A DNA stretch of 64,000 nucleotides from Nonomuraea sp. PA05 (lineage in GTDB: Bacteria > Actinomycetota > Actinomycetes > Streptosporangiales > Streptosporangiaceae). The position numbers and the translations under genes were made by a program. The first letter of the stretch is position 1; each line of letters opens with the position of its first letter. Location: contig NZ_VSEY01000012.1 of the NCBI RefSeq assembly GCF_008086045.1, positions 62,001-126,000 on the forward strand. The letters run 5' to 3'. Below, piece by piece: positions 50,976 through 58,603 of this stretch. The notes under the pieces are model-generated. The model was not told where the DNA came from. It saw only the letters and a program-made list of their open reading frames with translations, and searched no databases.

Positions 50976-53900
50976 ATGGGCAGTGAAGTCGCGTCCCTCG
51001 ACGGCGAACGCAAGCCGGACAGCCGCCCCGCCCCACAGACCGAGAAGCAGGACGGCACGACGGCCGCGCCCGCCGCACCGTCCGGCGGCCTGGCCGGTGG
51101 GCGGGGCGGTCGCCTGGGCGGTGGCCTGGGCGGAATGGCGGTGCGGGCCAAAGCTGTGGTCGGCGCCGCCGACGCACCCGCCGAGCGCGCCGCCGACGCC
51201 ACGGCCGACCGGGTGATGCGCCGGCTCGACCAGCGATCCCCGTCCACCTCGCCGGCCGCCGGGTTGATCCCGGACTCGACCACTCCGATCGGCGTCCCCG
51301 GACCGGTGCAGGAACGAGTCAGCCGCCAGACCATGCCGCCTCCCGAACCCGAGCCCGCCCCCGAACCCGAATCACCAGCCGGGGAACCGGTGGTCACCGA
51401 CCAGGTGCAGCAACATCTGGACGACACCAGGGGCCGCGGATCGATGCTGCCCGACGCGCTGCGCACCGAGATGGAGAACGCCTTCCGCCGCCCGTTCGAT
51501 GACGTCCGCATCCACGACGACAGCACCGCCGACCAGGCGGCGCGCGATCTGAACGCGTTGGCCTTCACGATCGGCTCGGACATCTACTTCCGGGCCGGCG
51601 CCTACGCCCCGTCCACGCCTTCGGGCAAGCGGCTGCTCGTCCACGAACTGGCGCACGTCGCCCAGCAGCGTCCCAGCCTCGGCCGCGCGGTGGTCCGCCG
51701 AAGCTCCACGGCTGTTCCTGCGGGGCAGCAGGGGCCGATCTGGAAGGCACCTGCGGGAGTGGATCCTCAGGGCGAGATAGACGTCGGCGACAAGACTCTC
51801 CACCTGGCGAAGGTGGTCTTCCCGGACTGGAAGGCGAAGGTGGTCGGCAAGAACTTCGGTCGCCGACGTGGCAAGCGCCCCGAGACCCAGCAGAGGAGCA
51901 TCTGGGACAAAGAGCATCTCGGTCACGTAGAGCAAGAGGTCGGCCGGCATCTCGCCGAACTCACCGGCCGGCCCGCGAACGCGCCGGATCTTGTGGCCAA
52001 ATCCGGAACGAATAAGCAGTGGGACTACTACATCGGATCGGCGGGAAAAATCGCGGAACGTGTCGTTCGCCCCCTGTGGACGAAAGGTGAGCGCCGGTAC
52101 CGCCGATTCGATGTGGATCACAGAAGGGACGTTCAACTCTTCGCCGACGAGGAACCGGCCTCCGCATACGACAACATCAACAATCTATGGCTTTTCGAAT
52201 CAGAGCTGAATCGAAAAGCAGGCCGCACGATGAGCATGGCCATGGACGAGCAGATCGAGAAGTTCATGAAAAATGCCCGTCCGTATCTCAAACCAGCCCC
52301 GTACGCCTCCACGGTGCAGAAGTCATTCAAGGTCACATTCGCCGAGGCGGTGTCGAGCGGCGAGGACGTGGCGTCGGAGGATCACTCGTGGACGTCGGCC
52401 GAACTGAGGTCACCGGCGCTGGTCGCCGGACTTAAGGCCCTGACAGCCGCCGAGCACAAGAAGATCGCCGGCACCCCCAACACGCTGATGCTCTTCAGCA
52501 GTTCGTACGGCGGGCGGCACCAGAAGGCCGAGATCGACGACAAGGGGAACGTGGCCGCCGGGGAGTGGGAACGCCGTCCGCGTAAGGACGTCACTTTCAC
52601 GGCCACGCACATCGATTTCAAGGATCCGGGTGCCGGCGGGACAGCCGCCAAGGTCGGCGGGATCACCGGCCGAGCGAAGTCGAACGCCGGCCAATTCGAC
52701 CCGATGACCTTCACGGTCGATTTGATGGGACTGCCCGGCCTGCGCTACGCCGCTTCGGTGACGAACCTCGCCCTCCGCGACAAGATCCCCAGATACAAGC
52801 CGTTGAGCCCGATCAACTTCGCCGACCTCGCGTTCGACGTGCACGACGGGCTGGTCGGCCGAGGTGTCATCCTCCCTGAGAGCAGCCTGCTCAAGGGCCT
52901 TGAGGTGGCGATGGTTCTGGAGGGCGGAAACCTCGCGGTCGAGGCGCTCCTCGCCGGCGGAGACCTGAATCTGCCCGGTCCCTTCAAGGTGATGGGCGGA
53001 CACCTCGCGCTGTCCGCGGGCACTCAGGGGATCGTCGTCGCGGGCCGGGTCGACTTCGAGATCGAGAAGCTCGCCACGGGCTTCATCGCCGCTGGCTCGA
53101 GTTCGAAGGCCGGCGAACCGTCGTTCGCCCTGGAGGGCGAGCTCAACTTCGACACGAAGATGTTCACGAAGGCTCGGCTCGGGCTCTCCTACCGCGACAG
53201 CAGGTGGGGGGTGCGCGGTGAGCTCGAGGTCGGGCCGAACAAGATCTCCGGCATCAGGCGGGCCGCTGCCAAGGTGAGCGTCGACGATGAGACGGTCAGT
53301 GCCGCCGGGGAGTTCGAGACCAGCCTCAAGGGGGTTGAAAGGGGCGCGCTCGGCTTCGCCTACGACCCGGCCACCGGGATGGCGATCACTGGGGAGATCC
53401 TCATCGGCAAGGGCATTCCGGGGATCAAGGGCGGGAGACTGAACGCCACCGTCGCACAGACTCCGGCAGGAGACTGGTCGCTGGCCGGGGCGGTCACCGC
53501 CGAGCCGGACATCCCCGGCCTCACCGGCACGATCGGCGGAACCTACGCAGACGGCGCTTTCCTCGCCGAGGCCGACCTCGCCTACGAGCGCGGCCTCGCC
53601 AAGGGCCGCCTCAAGGCCGGCCTCACCAACCGCACGCTGGATGAGGCCGGACTGCCTGCCGGGCCGGCGGACAAGGACGGGGCGCTCGTCGCGTACGGGG
53701 AAGGGGTCGTGACCCTCGCTGTCACACCCTGGCTGCAGGGAACGGTGGGATTGCGGCTCTCCCCGAAGGGGGAGATCGAGGTCACCGGGAAGGTGGCCAT
53801 GCCGCCGCGTTTCACCGTCTTCGAGGAGCGCGCAGTCGAGCGCGAGATCCTGGCCATCGGCATCGACCTGCCGATCGTCGGGGTCGCCGTGGCCGGGCAG

Positions 53901-54500
53901 CGGATCGGCGTCTTCGCCACGATCAAGGGCGGCGTCACCGTCTCCGCCGGGTTCGGGCCGGGGCAGCTGCGCGACGTGGCGCTCGAAGTGACCTACAGCC
54001 CGGACCGCCCCGACGACACCACGGTCAAGGGCACCGGAACCTTCGCCGTACCCGCGCAGGCCGGCCTGCGGGTCCAGGTGAACGGCGGGCTGGGCGTGGG
54101 CATCCCGGTCGTCAGCGCGACCGCGGGCGTGTCCATCCACGGCGAGGTGGGAGTCGCTGGGGAGGCGTCCGCCGCCGCCGCGCTGAACTGGACGCCCCGC
54201 ACCGGCATCGTGCTCGACGCGCGGGGCGAGATCTTCGTGGAGCCGAAGTTCAAGTTCGGCGTCGACGCGTTCGTCGACGTCAGTGCCGACCTGTGGCTCA
54301 CCGAGATCGAGCTCTACCACCGCACCTGGAAGCTCGCCGCCTTCGAGTACGGCTCCAACCTGCGCTTCGGGCTGGCCTTCCCGCTGCACTACGCGTCGGA
54401 TCAGCCGTTCGCGCTGTCGTTCGACCAGATCCAATGGACCTACCCGCAACTCAACCCGCCCGATCTGCTCGGCGGGCTGATGAAGCAGCTCGTCGGCTGA
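50976..54500 (+). CDS. DUF4157 (eCIS core) protein with embedded HNH-nuclease-like domain; probable cargo
   Basis: 1174 residues. About 1-130: disordered Pro/Gly/Ala-rich. About 140-235: DUF4157, with LPDALRTEMENAFRRPFDDVRIHDD and the HELAH motif (His223-Glu224, His227), the eCIS-associated marker found in cargo proteins. About 330-430: an HNH-like module, with RFDVDH (Asp381-His382), DNINNLW (Asn400-Asn403) and ELNRKAG (Asn412, Lys414), plus basic residues around. About 555-1170: long beta-strand repeats (GRVDFEIEKL, GELNFDTKMF, GKGIPGIKGGRLNATV, and so on). The DNA for the HNH-like part has more A/T in wobble positions than its surroundings, suggesting the module was acquired. Metal-dependent nuclease toxicity is inference. 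Confidence 0.85.
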   Translation: MGSEVASLDGERKPDSRPAPQTEKQDGTTAAPAAPSGGLAGGRGGRLGGGLGGMAVRAKAVVGAADAPAERAADATADRVMRRLDQRSPSTSPAAGLIPDSTTPIGVPGPVQERVSRQTMPPPEPEPAPEPESPAGEPVVTDQVQQHLDDTRGRGSMLPDALRTEMENAFRRPFDDVRIHDDSTADQAARDLNALAFTIGSDIYFRAGAYAPSTPSGKRLLVHELAHVAQQRPSLGRAVVRRSSTAVPAGQQGPIWKAPAGVDPQGEIDVGDKTLHLAKVVFPDWKAKVVGKNFGRRRGKRPETQQRSIWDKEHLGHVEQEVGRHLAELTGRPANAPDLVAKSGTNKQWDYYIGSAGKIAERVVRPLWTKGERRYRRFDVDHRRDVQLFADEEPASAYDNINNLWLFESELNRKAGRTMSMAMDEQIEKFMKNARPYLKPAPYASTVQKSFKVTFAEAVSSGEDVASEDHSWTSAELRSPALVAGLKALTAAEHKKIAGTPNTLMLFSSSYGGRHQKAEIDDKGNVAAGEWERRPRKDVTFTATHIDFKDPGAGGTAAKVGGITGRAKSNAGQFDPMTFTVDLMGLPGLRYAASVTNLALRDKIPRYKPLSPINFADLAFDVHDGLVGRGVILPESSLLKGLEVAMVLEGGNLAVEALLAGGDLNLPGPFKVMGGHLALSAGTQGIVVAGRVDFEIEKLATGFIAAGSSSKAGEPSFALEGELNFDTKMFTKARLGLSYRDSRWGVRGELEVGPNKISGIRRAAAKVSVDDETVSAAGEFETSLKGVERGALGFAYDPATGMAITGEILIGKGIPGIKGGRLNATVAQTPAGDWSLAGAVTAEPDIPGLTGTIGGTYADGAFLAEADLAYERGLAKGRLKAGLTNRTLDEAGLPAGPADKDGALVAYGEGVVTLAVTPWLQGTVGLRLSPKGEIEVTGKVAMPPRFTVFEERAVEREILAIGIDLPIVGVAVAGQRIGVFATIKGGVTVSAGFGPGQLRDVALEVTYSPDRPDDTTVKGTGTFAVPAQAGLRVQVNGGLGVGIPVVSATAGVSIHGEVGVAGEASAAAALNWTPRTGIVLDARGEIFVEPKFKFGVDAFVDVSADLWLTEIELYHRTWKLAAFEYGSNLRFGLAFPLHYASDQPFALSFDQIQWTYPQLNPPDLLGGLMKQLVG

Positions 54501-54513
54501 AAGGGGCGCCGCG

Positions 54514-55341
54514 ATGACGCTGACCGCCGGATCGCCGGCCCGCCACCTGGTCAACCAGGGCGCGCTGGCCCTGGGCCGAGGCGACGCCGCAGAGGCGGAG
54601 CGGCTCTTCCGCGAGGCGGTGGCCGCCGACCCGGCCAACGCGACCGCGCACGCCGACCTGGGCTATGTCCTGTCCGCGACCGGCCGGCATCGCGAGGGCG
54701 TCGAGCACTCGGAGACGGCCCTGGCTCTGGAGCCGGGACGCAGCGCGCCCTGGGCGCATCTGGGCATGTCCCGGCTCGCGCTCGGGGAGGTCGCCGCCGG
54801 GCTCTCCGCGCTGGCGACCGCCGTCCGCCTGGACCCGGCCAACCACTTCGCCTGGGACGCACTCGGCCGCGCCAACCTGGCGCTCGGCCGCCCGGCCGAG
54901 GCGGAGCAGGCATGGTCGTCGGCGGTCGCGGCCCGCCCCGACGACACCGGCTTGCGCGTCGCCCTCGCCACGGCACTGGCCGCCCAGGACCGCACGAGGG
55001 AAGCCGCCCGGGTGCTGCACGAGGCCACAGAACGGGCGCCCCGGTCCGCGCGGGCCTGGACGCAGCTCGGCGTGATCTCGCTGATCCGCCAGGACCACGG
55101 CACCGCCGGCGAGGCGCTGCTCACCGCGCTCGATCTTGCTCCTGACGACCCTGACGCACGATTCCACCTCGCCGTGCTGCACCTGCTCGTCGGCGCCACG
55201 GACGAGGCGCGTGCCGCCCTGCGCCGGTTGGCCGCCGAGGGCGAGAGCCAGGCGGCGGCTCTCCTCAGCCGGATGGAGGGTGACGGCGCGGTGACAGGCG
55301 CACTGGACGATGTGGGTAGCCATCCAGGGAGGACGTCATGA
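54514..55341 (+). CDS. TPR-repeat protein, eCIS-associated
   Basis: 275 residues consisting almost wholly of tetratricopeptide repeats (about seven): NQGALALGRGDAAEAERLFREAVAADP, HADLGYVLSATGRHREGVEHSETALALEP, WAHLGMSRLALGEVAAGLSALATAVRLDP, and further units up to about 255. No signal or membrane segment, so cytoplasmic. TPR proteins act as scaffolds or chaperones; here it follows the cargo-like DUF4157 gene by 13 bases, so it may serve the cargo. The GACG-rich 3' end overlaps the next start by 4 bases (ATGA). Confidence 0.85.
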   Translation: MTLTAGSPARHLVNQGALALGRGDAAEAERLFREAVAADPANATAHADLGYVLSATGRHREGVEHSETALALEPGRSAPWAHLGMSRLALGEVAAGLSALATAVRLDPANHFAWDALGRANLALGRPAEAEQAWSSAVAARPDDTGLRVALATALAAQDRTREAARVLHEATERAPRSARAWTQLGVISLIRQDHGTAGEALLTALDLAPDDPDARFHLAVLHLLVGATDEARAALRRLAAEGESQAAALLSRMEGDGAVTGALDDVGSHPGRTS

Positions 55342-56624
55342 CGAGCCCGGCCGCTGCCGAAACCGGATCCCGACGCCGTCGGCGCTGCGATCCCCGGGTG
55401 CTGGACCAGAACGCCTGCCGGGTCCTCGGCATCGCGGCGCAGGCGGCGTACAACGAGAAGCAGGCCAAGGTGATCGGTGACGCCCGGACCGCGTACATCG
55501 GCGCCCGGGCCCGATACGTGAGTGCCCGCCGCGCCGCGGAGCCGAAGGTCGGCAAGGCGGGCAAGGACCTGGGCGACCTGATCGAGAAGATCCGGTGTCA
55601 GCTGGACGCCGACGACCTCGAACGGCTCGACCAGGCCTTCGACGACGTCGTCCGGCGGCTCGACCGCTGCGGCTCAGGCCTCGGCTGCGACTGCGCCGAC
55701 GAGGAGGACGACGACGAGATCGCCGAGCTCGGACGCCGCGCCGCGCTCGAACGCCGCACCGCCGAGGCGGCCGCCTGCTTCCACCGGCTGATCTCCGAAC
55801 CGGGAACCGAAACCCCGCAACCGGATCCGGCGACGCCGGTGGCATCGCCCTCGCCCCCGGTGGTCGGGATCGAGACGGCCGCGCCACCCGCCGCGGTGGC
55901 CCCTGCCGAGGCGGACGGCGATGAGCAGTCGCCGCAGGAGGATGACGTCCTCTCCCTGCCGCAGCGGGTCACGAACCTGCAGAAGGAGATCGACGAGATC
56001 GCCGCGGAGCTGGCGGGCGGGGCTGATCCGGTCGATCTGTACGCGTCCGCGATCGTCGCCCGCCGTGGGCTGAAGACCATCTGGCTCGGCTTCGACAACG
56101 TCAACGACTACATGGACCGCCTGTGCGACTGCCTCACCGCCGTGATCGACGGACACGCGAAGATCAGCGTCCTGGTGCGCCGGGCCGCCGTCGAGGACTG
56201 CTACCGCAAGTCGTGGCGCGAGGCCTGCCGGCGGCTTGAGCGGGATGCGGCGGCCGAGGTCGTCGCGAAGTACCTGCGCATCTGCGCGGACGACGACGAC
56301 CACGACGAAGACGGGTATGAGCCGCCCGGGGAGGCGGACGACGACGATCGCGGCCACCGCGGGCGCCGGGGCGGCCGTGGCCGGGACCGGCGCCGCGAGC
56401 GGGACGACGACGATGACGACGACGTCGAGATCAACATCGATGTGAACGTCGACGCCGACGATGACGACGAGCCTCCACGCCCGGTGCGTCCCCGGCGTGG
56501 CACACGTGCGGCGCGCGAGCCCGAGCCGGGCCCCGAGCCGGAGGCCGCCGCGCCGTCCCGCAAGGGCGGGCGGAGGCCGCGGCGCGCGTACAGCGACGAG
56601 ACGGGCGGCTACCGCGCGCCGTGA
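55338..56624 (+). CDS. Cys-rich helical protein with Asp/Arg low-complexity tail, last gene of the eCIS operon
   Basis: 428 residues. Two similar helical domains: about 15-150 (VLDQNACRVLGIAAQAAYNEKQAKVIGDARTAYIGARARYV ... CGSGLGCDCADEEDDDE) and about 205-315 (LSLPQRVTNLQKEIDEIAAELAG ... YMDRLCDCLTAVIDGHAKISVLVRRAAVEDCYRKSW). Paired CxC/CxxxC cysteines could bind metal. Residues 320-425 are alternating acidic (eight Asp in a run) and Arg/Gly/Pro stretches, likely disordered and possibly phase-separating or nucleic-acid-like. I do not recognise a family. It may be an assembly factor or a second cargo. Confidence 0.7.
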   Translation: MTSPAAAETGSRRRRRCDPRVLDQNACRVLGIAAQAAYNEKQAKVIGDARTAYIGARARYVSARRAAEPKVGKAGKDLGDLIEKIRCQLDADDLERLDQAFDDVVRRLDRCGSGLGCDCADEEDDDEIAELGRRAALERRTAEAAACFHRLISEPGTETPQPDPATPVASPSPPVVGIETAAPPAAVAPAEADGDEQSPQEDDVLSLPQRVTNLQKEIDEIAAELAGGADPVDLYASAIVARRGLKTIWLGFDNVNDYMDRLCDCLTAVIDGHAKISVLVRRAAVEDCYRKSWREACRRLERDAAAEVVAKYLRICADDDDHDEDGYEPPGEADDDDRGHRGRRGGRGRDRRRERDDDDDDDVEINIDVNVDADDDDEPPRPVRPRRGTRAAREPEPGPEPEAAAPSRKGGRRPRRAYSDETGGYRAP

Positions 56625-56644
56625 CCCAGCGCGCCGGTTCGCGT

Positions 56645-56663
56645 GGGGTGGACGGGACACCCC
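56645..56663 (+). terminator. GC hairpin at the end of the eCIS operon
   Basis: GGGGTG (56645-56650) and CACCCC (56658-56663) pair perfectly across 7 bases, 21 bases past the last stop codon and between convergent operons. No U-tract. Confidence 0.4.
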
Positions 56664-56756
56664 CGCCCGCGGCGTCGCTCCGGCCGCTGTGGTGAGTGCG
56701 GACTCGTACGGGTGGCTCCGCCGACGATGCGACCGTGGCGAAGAGGGCCGCCCGAG

Positions 56757-57458
56757 TCAGTGGCTGACCGCCACCGGGGCGAGCGCCCGTAGCTGCGGAG
56801 ACGGAGCCACCCCGAGTTCGGTCTCGAGCAGTGTGCGGTACGCGCGGTAGGAGCGGTGCGCCTCGATCTGGTTGCCCTCGGCCAGATGGGCCAGGATGAG
56901 CGCTCGCTGCGCGCTCTCCCGCAGCGGCTCGGCGCAGACCGCGGCGATGGCCGCGTCGACCGCCTCGGCGTGCCGTCCGCACTCCGACAGACGCTCGCTC
57001 ACCTGCTCGAGCGCGTGCAGCACGCAGGCCCTGACCCGTTCCCGCTCGAAGATCACCCAGTCGTCGTACCAGGCCGGCAGCAGATCGAGCGCCGCGTCCA
57101 CGCCGGCCGGGACGCGCAGGTCGGACGGCTCGCCGGGCCCGGCCGCGACCCGGCCCGCCCAGCCGGTCACCGCGTCGAGATCGACGGCCAGGCCGGGGCG
57201 GACATGCAGGCCGGTTCCCGCCCGGTCGTCGATCGGCACGCCGACGGCACGCAGCCGCCAGAGCGCCGAGCGCATGTTGCCCCCTGCCCGGGCCTCGTCG
57301 CTGTCCGGCCAGAGCAGCGACGCGACCACCCTGCGTGGAGCGGGGCGGCGGCGGAACGCGAGGAACACCAGAATGCGCAGGCTGCTCTCGGGAAGCGTGG
57401 CCGGCTCGCCGTCGACGAGCAGCCGGGGCCCGTCCAGCACCCGAAGAAGGATCTCCAC
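56757..57458 (-). CDS. SARP/BTAD-type transcriptional regulator 2
   Basis: 233 residues with a winged-helix start (LPESSLRILVFLAFRRRPAPRRVVASLLWPDSDEARAGGNMRSALWRLR) and a full BTAD domain (WYDDWVIFERERVRACVLHALEQVSERL, AIAAVCAEPLRESAQRALILAHLAEGNQIEAHRSYRAYRTLLETELGVAPSP). It is closely related to the SARP at the head of the eCIS operon, sharing CAEPLRESAQ and HLAEGN. It is 27 bases downstream of SARP 3 on the same strand and convergent with the eCIS operon. Could act with SARP 1 on the same promoters, but targets are not visible. Confidence 0.92.
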   Translation of the reverse strand: MEILLRVLDGPRLLVDGEPATLPESSLRILVFLAFRRRPAPRRVVASLLWPDSDEARAGGNMRSALWRLRAVGVPIDDRAGTGLHVRPGLAVDLDAVTGWAGRVAAGPGEPSDLRVPAGVDAALDLLPAWYDDWVIFERERVRACVLHALEQVSERLSECGRHAEAVDAAIAAVCAEPLRESAQRALILAHLAEGNQIEAHRSYRAYRTLLETELGVAPSPQLRALAPVAVSH

Positions 57459-57485
57459 TGAAACCCCCGTTGATCGATCAAGCCG

Positions 57486-58253
57486 TCAGCGCCCCGAGCC
57501 GCCGGGCGTACGGCTGCGAGGCTCTCCCCGAGTCTTGGCCGGCGCGACGCGGATCGTCGCCCCGGCAGCCGGCCCGAACCGCCGCGCGGCGGCCGAGCGG
57601 AAAGCCGCGTACGCGGCGCGGGCCTCGACCGGTCGGCCGGCGCGTCGCAACGCCTCCGCCAGGATCCGATGCGTGCTCTCGCGTAACGGCTCAGCGGCGC
57701 ACACCTGCCGGGCCACCGCCGTGGCCCGGACCGCATCTCCCTCTGCGACGAGACGCCGGGCCAGCGACTCCATCGCGTGCAGCACCCGCTGGCGCAGGCG
57801 TTCGCGGTGCGGGCGAACCCAGGCTTCTGACCACCCCGGCAGCAGACCACCCCGCGAGTGCCGCCAGTACGCCTCGTCGGTCCCGGCCGGCATCGCGCCG
57901 CCCGCGGTCAGGCAGGCGGTCCACCGTGCCACCAGGACGGCATCGACGACGACACCGTCCCGGATCCAGATCAGCCGCTTGTCGGCGTCGAGCACGTCGA
58001 TGCCGGCCGCGCGCAGACGCCACAGGGCCGAGCGCAGGTTGCCGGCCGCCCGCAGGTCGTCGCCGACCGGCCACAGCACGCCCGCCGCGTGCCGCCGCTC
58101 CACCCGGCCGCCGTGCACGGCCGTGAACGCCACCAGCCGCCGGGCCCCGTCCGGCAGAGTCCGCCGCTGCCCGCCGGCGACGAGACACGGCTCCTCGAAC
58201 AGGCAGATGCGCGGCGGCGAACCGCCGGACTTGAGACTGGGAAGGCACACCAT
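57486..58253 (-). CDS. SARP/BTAD-type transcriptional regulator 3
   Basis: 255 residues: winged helix (RRTLPDGARRLVAFTAVHGGRVERRHAAGVLWPVGDDLRAAGNLRSALWRLRAAGIDVLDADKR) and BTAD (WSEAWVRPHRERLRQRVLHAMESLARRLVAEGD, VCAAEPLRESTHRILAEALRRAGRPVEARAAYAAF). The winged-helix part is most similar to SARP 1 (both have RRHAAG-LWP-GDD-RAAGNLRSALWRLR). The C-terminal ~30 residues are basic and likely disordered. In an operon with SARP 2 and the 67-aa gene upstream. Duplication of SARP genes around one cluster is unusual. Confidence 0.9.
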   Translation of the reverse strand: MVCLPSLKSGGSPPRICLFEEPCLVAGGQRRTLPDGARRLVAFTAVHGGRVERRHAAGVLWPVGDDLRAAGNLRSALWRLRAAGIDVLDADKRLIWIRDGVVVDAVLVARWTACLTAGGAMPAGTDEAYWRHSRGGLLPGWSEAWVRPHRERLRQRVLHAMESLARRLVAEGDAVRATAVARQVCAAEPLRESTHRILAEALRRAGRPVEARAAYAAFRSAAARRFGPAAGATIRVAPAKTRGEPRSRTPGGSGR

Positions 58254-58287
58254 GGCAGGAAGTTATGCGTGCAGCGTCACCCCACCG

Positions 58288-58491
58288 TCACTCCGGCACG
58301 TCGAGGGCGCGCAGGAACGCGCGGATCTCCTCAACGGCCTGCCCCTCGGTGGTGACGTGCCGGCGCGTCTCGCCGGCCGAGTCGTGCACGTCGAGGCGCA
58401 CCGAAACGGTGATCGTCGGTGGAGCGCCCGCCGGGCACCGTACCGTGATGACGCAGACGCCGTGCCGTGCATGCTCGGCCATGCCGCCCAT
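58288..58491 (-). CDS. 67-aa conserved-looking small protein
   Basis: 67 residues from 58491, or 64 from the in-frame ATG at 58482 (MAEHARHG). It has a compact fold plan: strand ITVRCPAGAPPTITVSVRLDVHDS, turn, strand ETRRHVTTEG, and helix QAVEEIRAFLRALDV. It looks like a real small domain and not chance sequence. Stop is 34 bases before the SARP 3 start, so probably co-transcribed with both SARP genes. Function unknown. Confidence 0.6.
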   Translation of the reverse strand: MGGMAEHARHGVCVITVRCPAGAPPTITVSVRLDVHDSAGETRRHVTTEGQAVEEIRAFLRALDVPE

Positions 58492-58498
58492 ACTGGAC

Positions 58499-58508
58499 GA
58501 CGATCGTC
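58499..58508 (-). promoter_or_regulatory. Perfect 10-bp palindrome upstream of the SARP/small-protein operon
   Basis: GACGATCGTC, a perfect palindrome, ends 8 bases from the start codon at 58491. It might be an operator for the SARP-containing operon. Short and GC-typical, so low confidence. Confidence 0.25.
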
Positions 58509-58603
58509 ACCCGGGCGTTGTCCTCCCTGCCTCCAGCCTCCCCTCGGGCAGCGCCGCGGCACATCGTCGCTGAGCGATTCCGTGGGCCGGGGCGAGGAGA
58601 TCC

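Noticed and set aside
47759..51583. Very long minus-strand frame (about 1270 codons) opposite the 47897 and 50976 genes
   Set aside because: It mirrors genes on the plus strand with recognisable folds, is composed of Arg/Gly/Ala-rich chance sequence and vanishes in the A/T-richer nuclease-like region. Such antisense frames are a by-product of high GC3. The same applies to 29030-31447, 37051-39411, 41237-43210, 43329-45488 and 52410-54638 on the minus strand.
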